The notes under the pieces: model-generated
Databases searched by the model: none
What the model saw: the letters and a program-made list of their open reading frames with translations, nothing else
What the model was told of the DNA's origin: nothing
Translations under genes and position numbers: made by a program
Assembly: GCA_045651205.1 (NCBI GenBank)
Contig: JAZRSA010000020.1
Span: forward strand, 1 to 64,000
Source of the DNA: UMGS1649 sp045651205
GTDB taxonomy: Bacteria; Bacillota; Clostridia; TANB77; CAG-465
Length of the DNA: 64,000 nt
Reading direction: 5' to 3'
Shown: positions 42,184-51,701 of the stretch, piece after piece
Layout of the letters: every line of letters begins with the position of its first letter
Numbering within the stretch: position 1 is the first letter of the stretch

Positions 42184-42420
42184 GTGGATAATGTTTTTGA
42201 AAAAGTAAGAGAAGTAATAATGGAACAATTAGGAATAGAAGATGAAAGTAGTATAACAACAGCTACCACATTTATTGATGATTTAGGAGCAGATTCTTTA
42301 GATGTTGTTGAATTAATAATGGCATTAGAAGAAGAATTCGGTATTGAAGTACCAGAAGTTGAAGCTGAGAAAATCGTATCAGTTGGTGACGTGGTTGAAT
42401 ATATTAAATCAGTAGTCTAA
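42184..42420 (+). CDS. acpP: Acyl carrier protein
   Basis: 78 residues from GTG 42184, preceded by GGAGGTGA; the in-frame ATG 42169 lies in the ribosome binding site itself. The phosphopantetheine site is GADSLDVVELIMALEEEFGIEVP. It is the fatty-acid ACP, with its own promoter and terminator. Confidence 0.96.
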   Translation: MDNVFEKVREVIMEQLGIEDESSITTATTFIDDLGADSLDVVELIMALEEEFGIEVPEVEAEKIVSVGDVVEYIKSVV

Positions 42421-42436
42421 TATAAATAGAAAATGT

Positions 42437-42468
42437 AAATAACAGTACATAGTACTGTTATTTTTTTC
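42437..42468 (+). terminator. acpP terminator
   Basis: Stem AAATAACAGTAC / GTACTGTTATTT with three-nt loop and a long T-run. Confidence 0.9.
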
Positions 42469-42502
42469 TTTTTTATGGTAAAATATTAATTGGAGTGATT
42501 AT

Positions 42503-43195
42503 ATGCTAAGTTTAATAGATATAGAAAAGAAAATAGGATATGTATTTAAGAATAAAGAGCTTCTTAAGACTGCTCTTACACATAAGTCTTATGCTTATGA
42601 AAGAACGGGAGAAGATATAACTAAATACAATGAAAGATTAGAATTTTTAGGAGATGCAATACTAGAACATATTGTGTCAATCTATTTATATAATGTTGAG
42701 CCTAAATTAAAAGAAGGTGTAATGAGCAAGAAACGTGCAGAAATTGTATGTGAAGCATCACTTAGCAGAATAATACGTGAAAGAAATTTAGCAAGGGATA
42801 TTCGTCTAGGTAAGTGTGAAATAAACACAGGTGGAAACAAGAAAGATGCAATACTTGCAGATATGTTTGAAGCGATACTTGGAGCTGTATATTTAGATGC
42901 AGGTTATGATGAAGCAAACAGAGTATGCCTGGATATGATAAAAAGTACAATAGACTATGTTGTATCTAAAGAAGACACTTTAGACTACAAGACAAGGCTT
43001 CAAGAAATACTTCAAAGAAACGGTAATGTAAAAATAGAATATGTACTGGAAAAAGAACAAGGAAAAGACCATGCAAAAATGTTCTTTAGTGCAGTATATT
43101 TTAATGATAAGAAAATAGGAGAAGGTAGTGGAAAAACAAAGAAACTGTCAGAACAAAATGCAGCAAAACAAGCCATTGAAAAAATTAAAGATTAA
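42503..43195 (+). CDS. rnc: Ribonuclease III
   Basis: 230 residues. The catalytic signature NERLEFLGDAILE lies near 45-57, ILADMFEAILGAVYLD holds the second acidic cluster, and a C-terminal dsRNA-binding domain ends KKLSEQNAAKQAIEKI. Processes rRNA and structured mRNAs. GGAG precedes the ATG. A TATGGTAAAAT extended -10 at about 42473 may supply a promoter right after the acpP terminator. Confidence 0.96.
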   Translation: MLSLIDIEKKIGYVFKNKELLKTALTHKSYAYERTGEDITKYNERLEFLGDAILEHIVSIYLYNVEPKLKEGVMSKKRAEIVCEASLSRIIRERNLARDIRLGKCEINTGGNKKDAILADMFEAILGAVYLDAGYDEANRVCLDMIKSTIDYVVSKEDTLDYKTRLQEILQRNGNVKIEYVLEKEQGKDHAKMFFSAVYFNDKKIGEGSGKTKKLSEQNAAKQAIEKIKD

Positions 43196-43241
43196 GCTTA
43201 ATCTAAAAAAAGAATTAGGACTGCATATTAAAAAAGATAAT

Positions 43242-44207
43242 ATGTACATAATCCCAATCTTTATACCACATAGAGGTTGCAAAAATGAATGCGTTTTCTG
43301 TAATCAAAGAAAGATTAGCGGAGAAACAAGAGATGTTACAGAGCAAGATGTAAGAAATGAAATAGAAAAATATCTTGAAATGTATAAAGATAAATCTAAA
43401 ACTAAACAAATAGCATTCTTTGGAGGAAGCTTTACAGGTCTTGAAATGGAAGATCAAGTAAGATTCTTAAAAGTTGCAAATGAATATATAGAAAAAGGAT
43501 TGGTTAAAGATATTAGAATTTCAACAAGACCAGATTATATTAGCGAGTTAATTCTAAAAATACTTAAAGGATACAATGTATCTGTAATTGAACTTGGGGT
43601 TCAATCTATGGATGATGAAGTGTTGCTTAAGGCTAAACGTGGACATACAGCAGAAGACGTCGTTAAAGCGTCAAATTTAATTAACAAATATGGTTTTGAG
43701 TTAGGACATCAAGTAATGGTTGGACTTCCAGAAAGTACATTAGAAAAAGAACTTGAAACGGTAAGAAAAAGTATAGAGTTAAAACCTAAAATGGTTAGAA
43801 TATATCCTGTGTATGTACTTAAAGAAAGTAAACTTTGGGATATGTATAAAGCTGGAGAATATAAACCATTAGAAGTAGAAGATGCGGTTAAAAGAGCAAG
43901 TGCTATGTATGAAGAATATATTAAGCATAATATTAAAGTTATTAGAATAGGCCTTCAAACAACTGAAGAAATTAACTCTAAAAACGAGGATATAAAAGGA
44001 CCAGTAACAGACAATTATAAAGAACAAGTATTGTCTAATATAGCTAAAAACTATACATTAGAAAAAATAAATAAGGCAAAAGATAATAGAGAAATAATAA
44101 TAAAAGTGCCTGAGTCACAAATAAATTATGTCGTTGGTGCTAAGAAATCTAATATATCACAGTACGAAAGTGGATATAGTGGAAAAGTTAGAGTAAAAAT
44201 TAAATAA
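43242..44207 (+). CDS. Elp3-like radical SAM protein
   Basis: About 321 residues from ATG 43242 (MYIIPIFIPHRGC); an in-frame extension to 43128 overlaps rnc and is unlikely. The 4Fe-4S/SAM motif is C-x3-C-x2-C in RGCKNECVFCNQ. FFGGSFTGLEM and STRPDYI follow the oxygen-independent coproporphyrinogen/Elp3 subfamily layout; no acetyltransferase domain is attached. This family commonly follows rnc in Clostridia. The reaction is unknown. The ribosome binding site is poor, so translation may couple to rnc. Confidence 0.85.
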   Translation: MYIIPIFIPHRGCKNECVFCNQRKISGETRDVTEQDVRNEIEKYLEMYKDKSKTKQIAFFGGSFTGLEMEDQVRFLKVANEYIEKGLVKDIRISTRPDYISELILKILKGYNVSVIELGVQSMDDEVLLKAKRGHTAEDVVKASNLINKYGFELGHQVMVGLPESTLEKELETVRKSIELKPKMVRIYPVYVLKESKLWDMYKAGEYKPLEVEDAVKRASAMYEEYIKHNIKVIRIGLQTTEEINSKNEDIKGPVTDNYKEQVLSNIAKNYTLEKINKAKDNREIIIKVPESQINYVVGAKKSNISQYESGYSGKVRVKIK

Positions 44208-44210
44208 ATT

Positions 44211-44246
44211 AAGAAAAGTATTATAGAATATAGCACTTTTCTTTTT
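44211..44246 (+). terminator. Terminator after the radical SAM gene
   Basis: Stem AAGAAAAGT / ACTTTTCTT with a 15-nt loop and TTTTT. Confidence 0.65.
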
Positions 44247-44303
44247 AGTTTTAATGCTCTAAGTTATACTCTTTTAGGTGCTGTATAAATTGTGCATTTT
44301 CCA

Positions 44304-44332
44304 TTGATTTTTGAAAAAAGTTAATATATAAT
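44304..44332 (+). promoter_or_regulatory. rarA promoter
   Basis: TTGATT (44304-44309), 17-bp spacer, TATAAT (44327-44332). Confidence 0.75.
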
Positions 44333-44361
44333 GGGGGTATATATAGTAAAAGGGGAAACTT

Positions 44362-45603
44362 ATGGACAAACCACTTGCGTTTAGAATGAAACCAACAACG
44401 CTAGAAGAGTTCTATGGACAAGAACATATCGTGGGTAAAGATAAGTTGTTATATAGATTAATTAAAGCAGATAGGTTAACATCTGTAATATTTTGGGGAC
44501 CACCTGGATGTGGTAAAACATCGCTTGCTAGGGTAATAGCGAATACTACAAAATATAACTTTGTTGAACTAAATGCAACTTCTGCGGGAGTATCAGATAT
44601 TAAGAAAATAGCAGAAGACAATAGCAACATGTTCTTTAATCCAAGCGGGAAAACAATAGTGTTTATTGATGAAATACACAGATTTAATAAGTTGCAACAA
44701 GACGCTCTTCTACCAATGGTAGAAAAAGGAACAATTATATTAATTGGCGCAACAACTGAAAATCCATATTTTGAAGTAAATAAAGCTTTGGTTTCAAGAT
44801 CAACAATATTTAAATTAGAACCGTTAACTACTGAGGCAGTAGAAGATATAATCAGGTCTACTTTAAGTAATAAAGAGAATGGACTTGGAAGTTATAAAAT
44901 AAATATAGACGATGATGCTATAGGATTTTTAGCAAGAACTACAGAAGGTGATGTGAGAACTGCCTTGAACGCATTAGAACTTGCGGTTATAAGTTCAGAA
45001 CTAGAAGCCGATGGTAGCGTTAAAGTAACAGCAGAAATACTAGAAGAATGTCTTCAAAGTAGAAAACTGTACTATGATAAAAATTCAGAAGTACATTATG
45101 ATACAATTTCAGCGTTTATTAAATCAATGCGCGGAAGTGATGCGAATGCTGCAATACACTATTTAGCAAGAATGCTTGAAGCAGGAGAAGATCCTATGTT
45201 TATTGCTAGAAGAATAGTAATATGTGCGGCTGAAGATGTAGGCTTAGCAAATCCAAATGCGTTAGTGGTAGCAAATGCTGCAATGCAAGCAGTACATCAA
45301 GTAGGAATGCCAGAAGCAAGAATTATTCTTGCAGAAGCAGTATGCGTAGTTGCTAATTCAAGAAAATCTAATAGTGCATATTTAGCTATAAATAATGCAA
45401 TAGAAGATGTGCATAATATGGATGTTGGTGAAGTGCCAATGCATATTAGAAATGCACCAGTAAAAGAAATGGAAAAGGATGGATATCACGTTGGATATAA
45501 GTATCCACATGATTATCCAGGAGGAATAGTAGAGCAACAATATTTACCTGATGAAATTAAGGACAAAAAATACTATATTCCTAAAGAATGGGAGGTTAGA
45601 TAG
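44362..45603 (+). CDS. rarA: Replication-associated recombination protein RarA (MgsA)
   Basis: 413 residues. AAA+ ATPase motifs WGPPGCGKTSLA and FIDEIHRFNKLQQDALLP, sensor region GATTENPYFEVN, and the RarA C-terminal MRGSDANAAIHYLARMLEAGEDP and KYPHDYPGGIVEQQYLP. It acts at stalled forks. First of an operon with the DUF5711-like, cvpA and LCP genes; its TAG overlaps the next gene's GTG. Confidence 0.95.
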   Translation: MDKPLAFRMKPTTLEEFYGQEHIVGKDKLLYRLIKADRLTSVIFWGPPGCGKTSLARVIANTTKYNFVELNATSAGVSDIKKIAEDNSNMFFNPSGKTIVFIDEIHRFNKLQQDALLPMVEKGTIILIGATTENPYFEVNKALVSRSTIFKLEPLTTEAVEDIIRSTLSNKENGLGSYKINIDDDAIGFLARTTEGDVRTALNALELAVISSELEADGSVKVTAEILEECLQSRKLYYDKNSEVHYDTISAFIKSMRGSDANAAIHYLARMLEAGEDPMFIARRIVICAAEDVGLANPNALVVANAAMQAVHQVGMPEARIILAEAVCVVANSRKSNSAYLAINNAIEDVHNMDVGEVPMHIRNAPVKEMEKDGYHVGYKYPHDYPGGIVEQQYLPDEIKDKKYYIPKEWEVR

Positions 45604-46787
45604 TGTCAAGAAAAGATAAAAGAGAAGAAAATAAGAAGCACGAATCTATGCCTAAAAAGAAAATAACAATAAAACTACCAGAATTTAAAGGATTTTCTAA
45701 AAAGCAAATTATATGTGCAATAGTAGTTGCAACAGTACTTCTTTTAATACTTTGCATTATGAATTATTCTGATATAGGATTAGTTTTTAATAAAAATATA
45801 ACAGATGAAGATGTTACAGTAGTGGATTTGATTGGTTCAAACAATAAAATCTATTCGTATTATAATGAAGTTTTAATCGCAGATTCAACTGGAATGGCTA
45901 CATATAATAAATACGGCAGAAAAACATGGGAACTAGATATGCAAGGGGCGATAGATACAAAAATTGCAACTGCCGGAAAATATCTTCAAGTTATTAATTC
46001 TGATAAATCTACTGTATATATATTTAATGATAAGTACGAAACTGCTCAGATAAGAGTTGAAGGTAAGATATTATATGGGACAATCAACACTAAGGGCGAC
46101 AGTGTGATTGAATATGAAGCTTCGGGAAATAAAACAGTTCTTTCTATTTATGATAAAAATGGGAAGATTAAATATAATGTGAAGTTAAGTAATAATACTA
46201 TAGCCCAATATGTTTTATCAAATGATTCAACAAAATTAGCATACGTAGATGTAAATATAAATGGAATAAGTGCAACATCTTCTGTGCAACTAGTGAATTT
46301 AAAAGAAAAGACTGAGGAGTTAAAAGTTGAACAAATTGCTTTAGAAGAAAATACATTAATATATGAATTAGATTTTTCAGGTAACAATTTAGTTTATAGG
46401 ACAGATAAAAATGTTGTCTCAATAAATATGAAATCGAAAAAACAAAAAATAAGTAGTATAGAGCAAGAAGGAATTGTTTCACAAGATTTAAATAAAAACA
46501 AATATTCATATGTCGAATTTGAAAACGGTAAGTATTTTCTTGGAATAAAAACAATAGGTGGTAAAGACAAAAAAGAAGTAGAAATAGAAGAATTACCTAA
46601 ACATTTTATTTATATAGAAGATAAAGTGTATGTATGCTTCCAAAAAGAAATGTATATATACAATAATTTTAAAAGACAAATAAAAAAATATGAAAGTGAT
46701 ATGGTTATAACAAAACCAGTTATTTTAGGTGAAGGAAATAACATAGCGTTTCTTGTTTCAAATAAATTAATAATTTATACAATATAA
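45603..46787 (+). CDS. DUF5711-like membrane-anchored protein
   Basis: 394 residues starting at GTG 45603, which overlaps the rarA stop. A basic cytoplasmic tail (about 1-35) leads into one membrane helix (about 37-57). The remainder is an extracytoplasmic domain with repeated beta-strand units (KIYSYYNEVLIAD, STVYIFNDKY, TVLSIYDKNGKI) resembling a beta-propeller. I assign DUF5711 from recall of architecture. Function unknown; the company of cvpA and LCP genes suggests an envelope role. Confidence 0.7.
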   Translation: MSRKDKREENKKHESMPKKKITIKLPEFKGFSKKQIICAIVVATVLLLILCIMNYSDIGLVFNKNITDEDVTVVDLIGSNNKIYSYYNEVLIADSTGMATYNKYGRKTWELDMQGAIDTKIATAGKYLQVINSDKSTVYIFNDKYETAQIRVEGKILYGTINTKGDSVIEYEASGNKTVLSIYDKNGKIKYNVKLSNNTIAQYVLSNDSTKLAYVDVNINGISATSSVQLVNLKEKTEELKVEQIALEENTLIYELDFSGNNLVYRTDKNVVSINMKSKKQKISSIEQEGIVSQDLNKNKYSYVEFENGKYFLGIKTIGGKDKKEVEIEELPKHFIYIEDKVYVCFQKEMYIYNNFKRQIKKYESDMVITKPVILGEGNNIAFLVSNKLIIYTI

Positions 46788-46802
46788 GGGGGAATATATA
46801 AA

Positions 46803-47477
46803 ATGATAATTGATATAGTTATAGTAGCATTATTTTTAGGCGCAGCTGCTATAGGATACAATAAAGGTGGACTTAAACTTATAGCAAGTTTTGGAACATT
46901 TATAATAGCGTTTGTTGCAGCTTACTTATTAGCTGATACAACAGGTGCGGCATTAAAGAAAACAGAAATAGGTGCGATGGCGGCTAAGACTGTAAGAACT
47001 TCGCTAGTTGAAGTATTTGATTTAACAAAAGGTGAAGGTCCGGTTGCAGATGCTTTAGGAGACATAGCATCTAATATGCCAATAGGTGGAGATATAGTAG
47101 GAAAGCTAGTAAAAAAAATAAATAAAGAATTACAAGCTAGCAGTGCTGCTTTAGCAAACAAGGTTGTAAAATATTTATTTGTTGGTATAGGCTTTATGGT
47201 TGTGTTTATAACAGCTAAATTAGTACTAAGTGTAGCATTCTTTATATTAGAATTAATATTTGAATTGCCGTTGTTGAAAGAAATGAATAAACTGGCTGGA
47301 CTTGCAATTGAAAGTGGGTTTATGCTTATAAAAATATGGATGGTATTTGGTCTATTAAGTTTCATGTCACCAATAGATTTTATGGCAAAAACAATTAGAT
47401 TATTAAATGATACAGTGCTAGCCAAAATGATATATGATAACAACTGGTTATTATCATTTATAATAAGCATATTATAG
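46803..47477 (+). CDS. CvpA family membrane protein
   Basis: 224 residues, with the CvpA start (MIIDIVIVALFLGAAAIGYNKGG) and four hydrophobic segments, including a C-terminal helix pair. In E. coli CvpA is needed for colicin V production; in Gram-positives its role is unclear. GGGGGA-like ribosome binding site. It lies between the DUF5711-like and LCP genes. Confidence 0.85.
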   Translation: MIIDIVIVALFLGAAAIGYNKGGLKLIASFGTFIIAFVAAYLLADTTGAALKKTEIGAMAAKTVRTSLVEVFDLTKGEGPVADALGDIASNMPIGGDIVGKLVKKINKELQASSAALANKVVKYLFVGIGFMVVFITAKLVLSVAFFILELIFELPLLKEMNKLAGLAIESGFMLIKIWMVFGLLSFMSPIDFMAKTIRLLNDTVLAKMIYDNNWLLSFIISIL

Positions 47478-47486
47478 TAATAAGGA

Positions 47487-48455
47487 ATGATGAATTTGAA
47501 AAAGAAGAAACGTACATTATGTGCAAAAATAACAAGATTTTGTACATGTATAACAATAATATCAGTAATTGCATGGGTAGCGCTTTTCAACATAAATAAT
47601 ATGTTGGGCGCTACAAGCGCATCAGCTGGAAAGCCAGAAGATGAACTGTTTAAGTATTCTAATGAACCTAAAAAAGATAATGTATCATTACTTTTTGCTG
47701 GTGTAGATAAAGATGGGCTTAGAACAGATAGTATAATCTATGCAAAATATGATACAGTCAATAATAAGTTATATATGATGTCTATTCCAAGAGATACATA
47801 TACAGATCATAAGTATGCTACCAACAAGATAAATACTATTTATCGTGGAGGAAAGTATACAGATGAGTTTGTGGGCGAAATAGAAGAACTTTTAGATGTA
47901 AATATAGATTATTACGCTGTAATAAACTTAAAGGTTGTATCAGACGTTGTGGATGCTATAGGCGGTATAAATATTACACTAGAAGAAGATGTCTGGAAAT
48001 TAGATAAAAAAACAGGGAAGTGGAATTTGGAATTTCCAAAAGGCGAACAAACATTAAATGCAAAACAAGTTGAAACTTTGATTAGAAATAGAGATTACAA
48101 AGACGGAGATTTATCTAGAGGTAAAATGCAAAGAAATGTTATAACAGCATTAATTAAGAATTTAGTTTCTACAAAGACTCTTATGAAAATGATGGATATT
48201 AAAGATATTGTATTAAACAATACAAATACAAATCTGACTGTAAGAGAAGGTATGAAATATTTAAGTGAAATTAAAGAGGTAGATCTTAAGAATGTTGTTT
48301 CTACAAATATGCCGCTTTTAGATATAAACTATGTTGTTGACGGAACAGCTTGCGTACTTGTGAATAAAGAAAAAGCAAGAAAAATAATTAAAGAAGAATG
48401 GGTGTATACACCTGAAGAAACAAATAGTGAAACTTCAAATAATGAGCAAAATTAA
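47487..48455 (+). CDS. LytR-CpsA-Psr (LCP) family glycopolymer transferase
   Basis: 322 residues. Signal anchor near 12-35, then the LCP domain: LRTDSIIYAKYD, MMSIPRDTYTDH, DYYAVINLKVVSDVVDAIGG and LIRNRDYKDGDLSRGKMQRNVITAL, holding the Arg/Asp residues that bind the polyprenyl-phosphate substrate. LCP enzymes attach teichoic acid or capsule to peptidoglycan. The start may be ATG 47487 or 47490, given AAGGA at 47481. A terminator overlaps the last codons. Confidence 0.93.
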   Translation: MMNLKKKKRTLCAKITRFCTCITIISVIAWVALFNINNMLGATSASAGKPEDELFKYSNEPKKDNVSLLFAGVDKDGLRTDSIIYAKYDTVNNKLYMMSIPRDTYTDHKYATNKINTIYRGGKYTDEFVGEIEELLDVNIDYYAVINLKVVSDVVDAIGGINITLEEDVWKLDKKTGKWNLEFPKGEQTLNAKQVETLIRNRDYKDGDLSRGKMQRNVITALIKNLVSTKTLMKMMDIKDIVLNNTNTNLTVREGMKYLSEIKEVDLKNVVSTNMPLLDINYVVDGTACVLVNKEKARKIIKEEWVYTPEETNSETSNNEQN

Positions 48456-48472
48456 ATTGCTCATTATTTTTA
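48437..48472 (+). terminator. Terminator of the rarA-LCP operon
   Basis: Stem AATAATGAGCAA / TTGCTCATTATT followed by TTTTAT; overlaps the 3' end of the LCP gene. Confidence 0.8.
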
Positions 48473-48504
48473 TATTAATATATAGAGAATTGTATTAAAA
48501 ACTG

Positions 48505-48533
48505 TTGAAAAAAACAAAAAGTTATGTTATACT
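48505..48533 (+). promoter_or_regulatory. rpsB-tsf promoter
   Basis: TTGAAA (48505-48510), 17-bp spacer, TATACT (48528-48533). Confidence 0.8.
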
Positions 48534-48539
48534 AATTGG

Positions 48540-48648
48540 GTCACGTATGTGATAATACACACACAAACAAAGTCTATAGCCCTTCCTCGAAAGAGGTCAT
48601 ATAGATGCCAAAGTTTGTGGAGGAAATTTAAAAAGGAGGAAAAGTAAA
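48540..48648 (+). promoter_or_regulatory. Structured rpsB leader, candidate S2 autoregulatory element
   Basis: Nested pairing: CACAAAC (48562-48568)/GTTTGTG (48613-48619), TCTATA (48573-48578)/TATAGA (48600-48605), and CCTC-GAAA-GAGG (48585-48596) with a GNRA tetraloop. The asymmetric internal loops fit a ribosomal-protein binding leader. Two purine-rich SD-like stretches follow. Confidence 0.6.
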
Positions 48649-49497
48649 ATGGCAATTATACCTATGAGATCATTACTAGAAGCTGGTGTGCACTTTGGAC
48701 ACCAAACAAAAAGATGGGACCCAAGAATGGCTCCTTACATCTTTACAGCAAGAAATGGAATATACATTCTTGACTTACAAAAAACTTTAAAGAAAGCAGT
48801 AGAAGCTTACGAACTAGTTAATAAAGTAGCTAGTGAAGGTGGTTCAATACTATTTGTTGGAACTAAAAAACAAATAGCAGAATGCATCAAAGAAGAAGCT
48901 GAAAGATGTGGAATGTACTACATCAACAGCAGATGGTTAGGTGGAACATTAACTAACTTCAAAACAATAAGAACTAGAATAGCTAGACTTGTTGAATTAG
49001 AAACTATGGAAGCTGATGGAACATTCGATTTACTTCCAAAGAAAGAAGTTAGCAAATTAAAACTTGAAATGGAAAAATTAAACCTTAACCTTGGTGGTAT
49101 TAAAGATATGGAAAAACTTCCATCATTAATATTCTTAGTAGACTCTAAGAAGGAATTAATCTGTACTAAGGAAGCTAGAAAACTTGGTATACCAACAATC
49201 GGTTTAATAGATTCTAACTGTAACCCTAACGATGTTGACTACGTAATCCCAGGTAACGACGATGCAGTAAGAGCAGTTAAATTAATAACAGCTAAAATGG
49301 CAGACGCAGCTATCGCTGGAAAAAACGGTGAACCAGTTGAAGATTTAGGTCTTGATGATGTAGAAACTATGGAAGATCTAGTTAAAGAAATGGGCGAAGA
49401 TAAAATAGAAAGAAAACAAAACAGACCAGCTAGAAGACCAAGACAAGAAAAAGCTACAGAAGAAGTAGTAGAAGAAACTACAACTAAGGAGGAATAA
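48649..49497 (+). CDS. rpsB: 30S ribosomal protein S2
   Basis: 282 residues with the S2 signatures LLEAGVHFGHQTKRWDP, INSRWLGGTLTNFKTI and IPTIGLIDSNCNP-VDYVIPGNDD. The C-terminal tail (about 245-282) is long, charged and low-complexity. AAGGAGG precedes the ATG. Co-transcribed with tsf. Confidence 0.97.
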   Translation: MAIIPMRSLLEAGVHFGHQTKRWDPRMAPYIFTARNGIYILDLQKTLKKAVEAYELVNKVASEGGSILFVGTKKQIAECIKEEAERCGMYYINSRWLGGTLTNFKTIRTRIARLVELETMEADGTFDLLPKKEVSKLKLEMEKLNLNLGGIKDMEKLPSLIFLVDSKKELICTKEARKLGIPTIGLIDSNCNPNDVDYVIPGNDDAVRAVKLITAKMADAAIAGKNGEPVEDLGLDDVETMEDLVKEMGEDKIERKQNRPARRPRQEKATEEVVEETTTKEE

Positions 49498-49501
49498 TAA
49501 T

Positions 49502-50146
49502 ATGGTAACAGCAGAACAAGTTAAAGAATTAAGAGAAATGACAGGTGCAGGCGTTATGGACTGCAAAAAAGTTTTAGTTGAAACTGATGGAAACATGGAC
49601 AAAGCAGTTGAACTATTACGTGAAAGAGGAATAGCTAAAGCAGCTAAAAAAGCTAGCAGAATAGCAGCTGAAGGATTAGTAGAAGCATACATCCACAGCG
49701 GAAGATATGGTGCATTAGTTGAAGTAAACTCTGAAACTGACTTCGTTTCTAAGAATGAAGAATTTAGAACATTTGTTAGAGATGTTGCAATGCATATAGT
49801 TGCTTCAAATCCTAAATATGTTTCAAGAGATGAAGTTCCTGCTGATGTTGTAGAAGCTGAAAAAGAAATATTAAAAGCACAAGCTTTAAATGAAGGAAAA
49901 CCTGCAGCAATCGTAGATAAAATGGTAGAAGGAAGAATAAACAAATTTTTCGAGGAAGTATGTTTATTAGATCAACCATTCGTTAAAGATCAAGACAAAA
50001 CAGTTCAAGAAGTTCTTAACGAAAAAATCGCTGTAATTGGTGAAAACATAGTAATCAGAAGATTTGTTAGATTCGAAAGAGGCGAAGGAATCGAAAAGAA
50101 AAAAGAAAACTTTGCTGAAGAAGTAATGAAACAAGTTAATGGTTAA
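49502..50146 (+). CDS. tsf: Translation elongation factor Ts (short form)
   Basis: 214 residues. N-terminal UBA-like VKELREMTGAGVMDCKKVLVE and core EVNSETDFVSKNEEF are intact, so nucleotide exchange on EF-Tu is expected. It is shorter than the roughly 290-residue forms of many bacteria, resembling compact versions with a reduced second core subdomain. pyrH and frr do not follow directly; dacF lies convergent. Confidence 0.96.
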   Translation: MVTAEQVKELREMTGAGVMDCKKVLVETDGNMDKAVELLRERGIAKAAKKASRIAAEGLVEAYIHSGRYGALVEVNSETDFVSKNEEFRTFVRDVAMHIVASNPKYVSRDEVPADVVEAEKEILKAQALNEGKPAAIVDKMVEGRINKFFEEVCLLDQPFVKDQDKTVQEVLNEKIAVIGENIVIRRFVRFERGEGIEKKKENFAEEVMKQVNG

Positions 50147-50167
50147 TAAAAACAAATAAAGTAAATA

Positions 50168-50198
50168 AAAATGAGTACCTAAGGTACTCATTTTTTTA
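50168..50198. terminator. Bidirectional terminator
   Basis: Stem AAAATGAGTACC / GGTACTCATTTT with a TAA loop and T-runs. It serves rpsB-tsf and the convergent dacF-like gene. Confidence 0.9.
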
Positions 50199-50213
50199 TA
50201 AATATTATTTTTA

Positions 50214-51578
50214 TTAATTTTTTCTTTCTTTATTTAACGTCCTTGTTCTATTTGCTTTTCTTTTAAGAGTAGTTTTTACTTCTTTTTCTACCTTGTTATT
50301 GCTTATTGAACGTTTTACTTTTTTTATTTTGTTTTTCTTAAATTTAGCTATAATAGATATTATAAGTATAGCTAAAACTAAACAAATAATTAATGCTGTT
50401 GTAAATTCGGGTTCTTTAACAATGTTTAATGTTTTTAGCTCAGTGATTGTTAAGTCATAAGTTGCATCGTATGAACCTTTATCTGTGCTTATTGTAAATG
50501 TTATATCTCCATAATCTTCATTGCTTTTGAATGATTCTTTTGTAACCGTTGATAAGTTTGTTTCATCTAATTTTAATTCATAGGTTATTGACGTTATGTT
50601 TTCATCGTTTTGCATAAGCAAATCTAAATTATCTTTAATATTTAATTTATATTTTAGGTTTGTTTCGTAGTTTATATAATCAAATGAATAATTTTCTTTG
50701 TTATCAAAAGTACGTCTATTAAAGTTATCAAACGAATAATTAAATAGATTTATGGCGTCTGTATATCTTGCGTCTTGACCATTAACTTGACCGGCTTTAA
50801 AAACAGCTATAATAATTGTTTTATCGTCTTTCTTACCTAGTGTAACTAGTGTTCTTCCGGCTTCATCTGTATAACCAGTTTTACCACCTATAGCATATTC
50901 ATAATATCTTCCGTGTTTGTTTTCAGATTTAGTAAGTAATAATCTATTGGTATTATATAAATATCTTTTAGATTTTGTTTTATTCGTTTCTGGAACTATG
51001 TACAGTTTTGTTGAAATTATTTTAACGAAATGTTCGTTTTGTATGCAGTAATTAAAAATTTTAGCTACATCTAATGCTGTTGTATAATGATTATCATCAG
51101 AATAACCATGCGCATTAACAAAATTTGTTCCAGTGCATCCAAGATCTTTTGCTTTGCTATTCATAAGCTTTACAAAATCCGGTATATTTCCTGAAACAGC
51201 TTCTGCTAAAACGTTTGCTGCATCATTACCAGAATATATTAAAAGACAGTGAAGAAGTTCATCAACTGTAAGGATTTCACCTTCTTTAATATATGCGCTT
51301 GAGCTATCCCAAGGGATTTTTAATGCTGTTTTTGATGCTACAATATTTTGGTCTAACTTTAGATTTTCTAAAGCTATAATTGCAGTTAGAATTTTCGTTA
51401 TACTAGCTGGATATACTTTGGTATTAATGTTTTTATCATAAAGTATTGTGCCTGAACATGCTTCCATAGCAATTGCAGCCTTAGAACTGGTAGCAGGTGG
51501 TTCGGTGGCAAATACAGTAAAACAGTTGAAAAATACAAAAACGAATATCCATATTTTATATGAAAGTTTTAATTTCAT
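50214..51578 (-). CDS. dacF: D-alanyl-D-alanine carboxypeptidase (low-molecular-weight PBP)
   Basis: 454 residues. Signal peptide at 1-24, then class C-type PBP motifs: SITK (Ser59-Lys62), SGN near 118 in LIYSGNDAAN, and KTG in IGGKTGYTDEAG. The C-terminal domain resembles the PBP5 accessory domain, followed by a membrane helix (about 395-415) and a very basic tail. It trims D-Ala from stem peptides. The symbol is approximate; DacA/DacF paralogues cannot be separated by eye. GAGGTG ribosome binding site. The promoter is weak (TTCACT, 17 bp, TATAAT). Confidence 0.92.
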   Translation of the reverse strand: MKLKLSYKIWIFVFVFFNCFTVFATEPPATSSKAAIAMEACSGTILYDKNINTKVYPASITKILTAIIALENLKLDQNIVASKTALKIPWDSSSAYIKEGEILTVDELLHCLLIYSGNDAANVLAEAVSGNIPDFVKLMNSKAKDLGCTGTNFVNAHGYSDDNHYTTALDVAKIFNYCIQNEHFVKIISTKLYIVPETNKTKSKRYLYNTNRLLLTKSENKHGRYYEYAIGGKTGYTDEAGRTLVTLGKKDDKTIIIAVFKAGQVNGQDARYTDAINLFNYSFDNFNRRTFDNKENYSFDYINYETNLKYKLNIKDNLDLLMQNDENITSITYELKLDETNLSTVTKESFKSNEDYGDITFTISTDKGSYDATYDLTITELKTLNIVKEPEFTTALIICLVLAILIISIIAKFKKNKIKKVKRSISNNKVEKEVKTTLKRKANRTRTLNKERKN

Positions 51579-51701
51579 GTTTCACCTCGTAAGTAGCATT
51601 ATTATACTATACCAATTCTAAATAGTGAAGAGATTTTATTAAAATATTGATTTAATATAGTATATGATATAAAATATGAGTGAAATGAAGGGAGTATGAA
51701 A

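Noticed and set aside
43128..43241. N-terminal extension of the radical SAM protein
   Set aside because: It overlaps the end of rnc in another frame, has low-complexity basic residues, and homologues of this family start with the YIIPIFIPH segment.
46922..47593. 223-codon minus-strand frame
   Set aside because: Antisense to cvpA and the start of the LCP gene, with no ribosome binding site or promoter.
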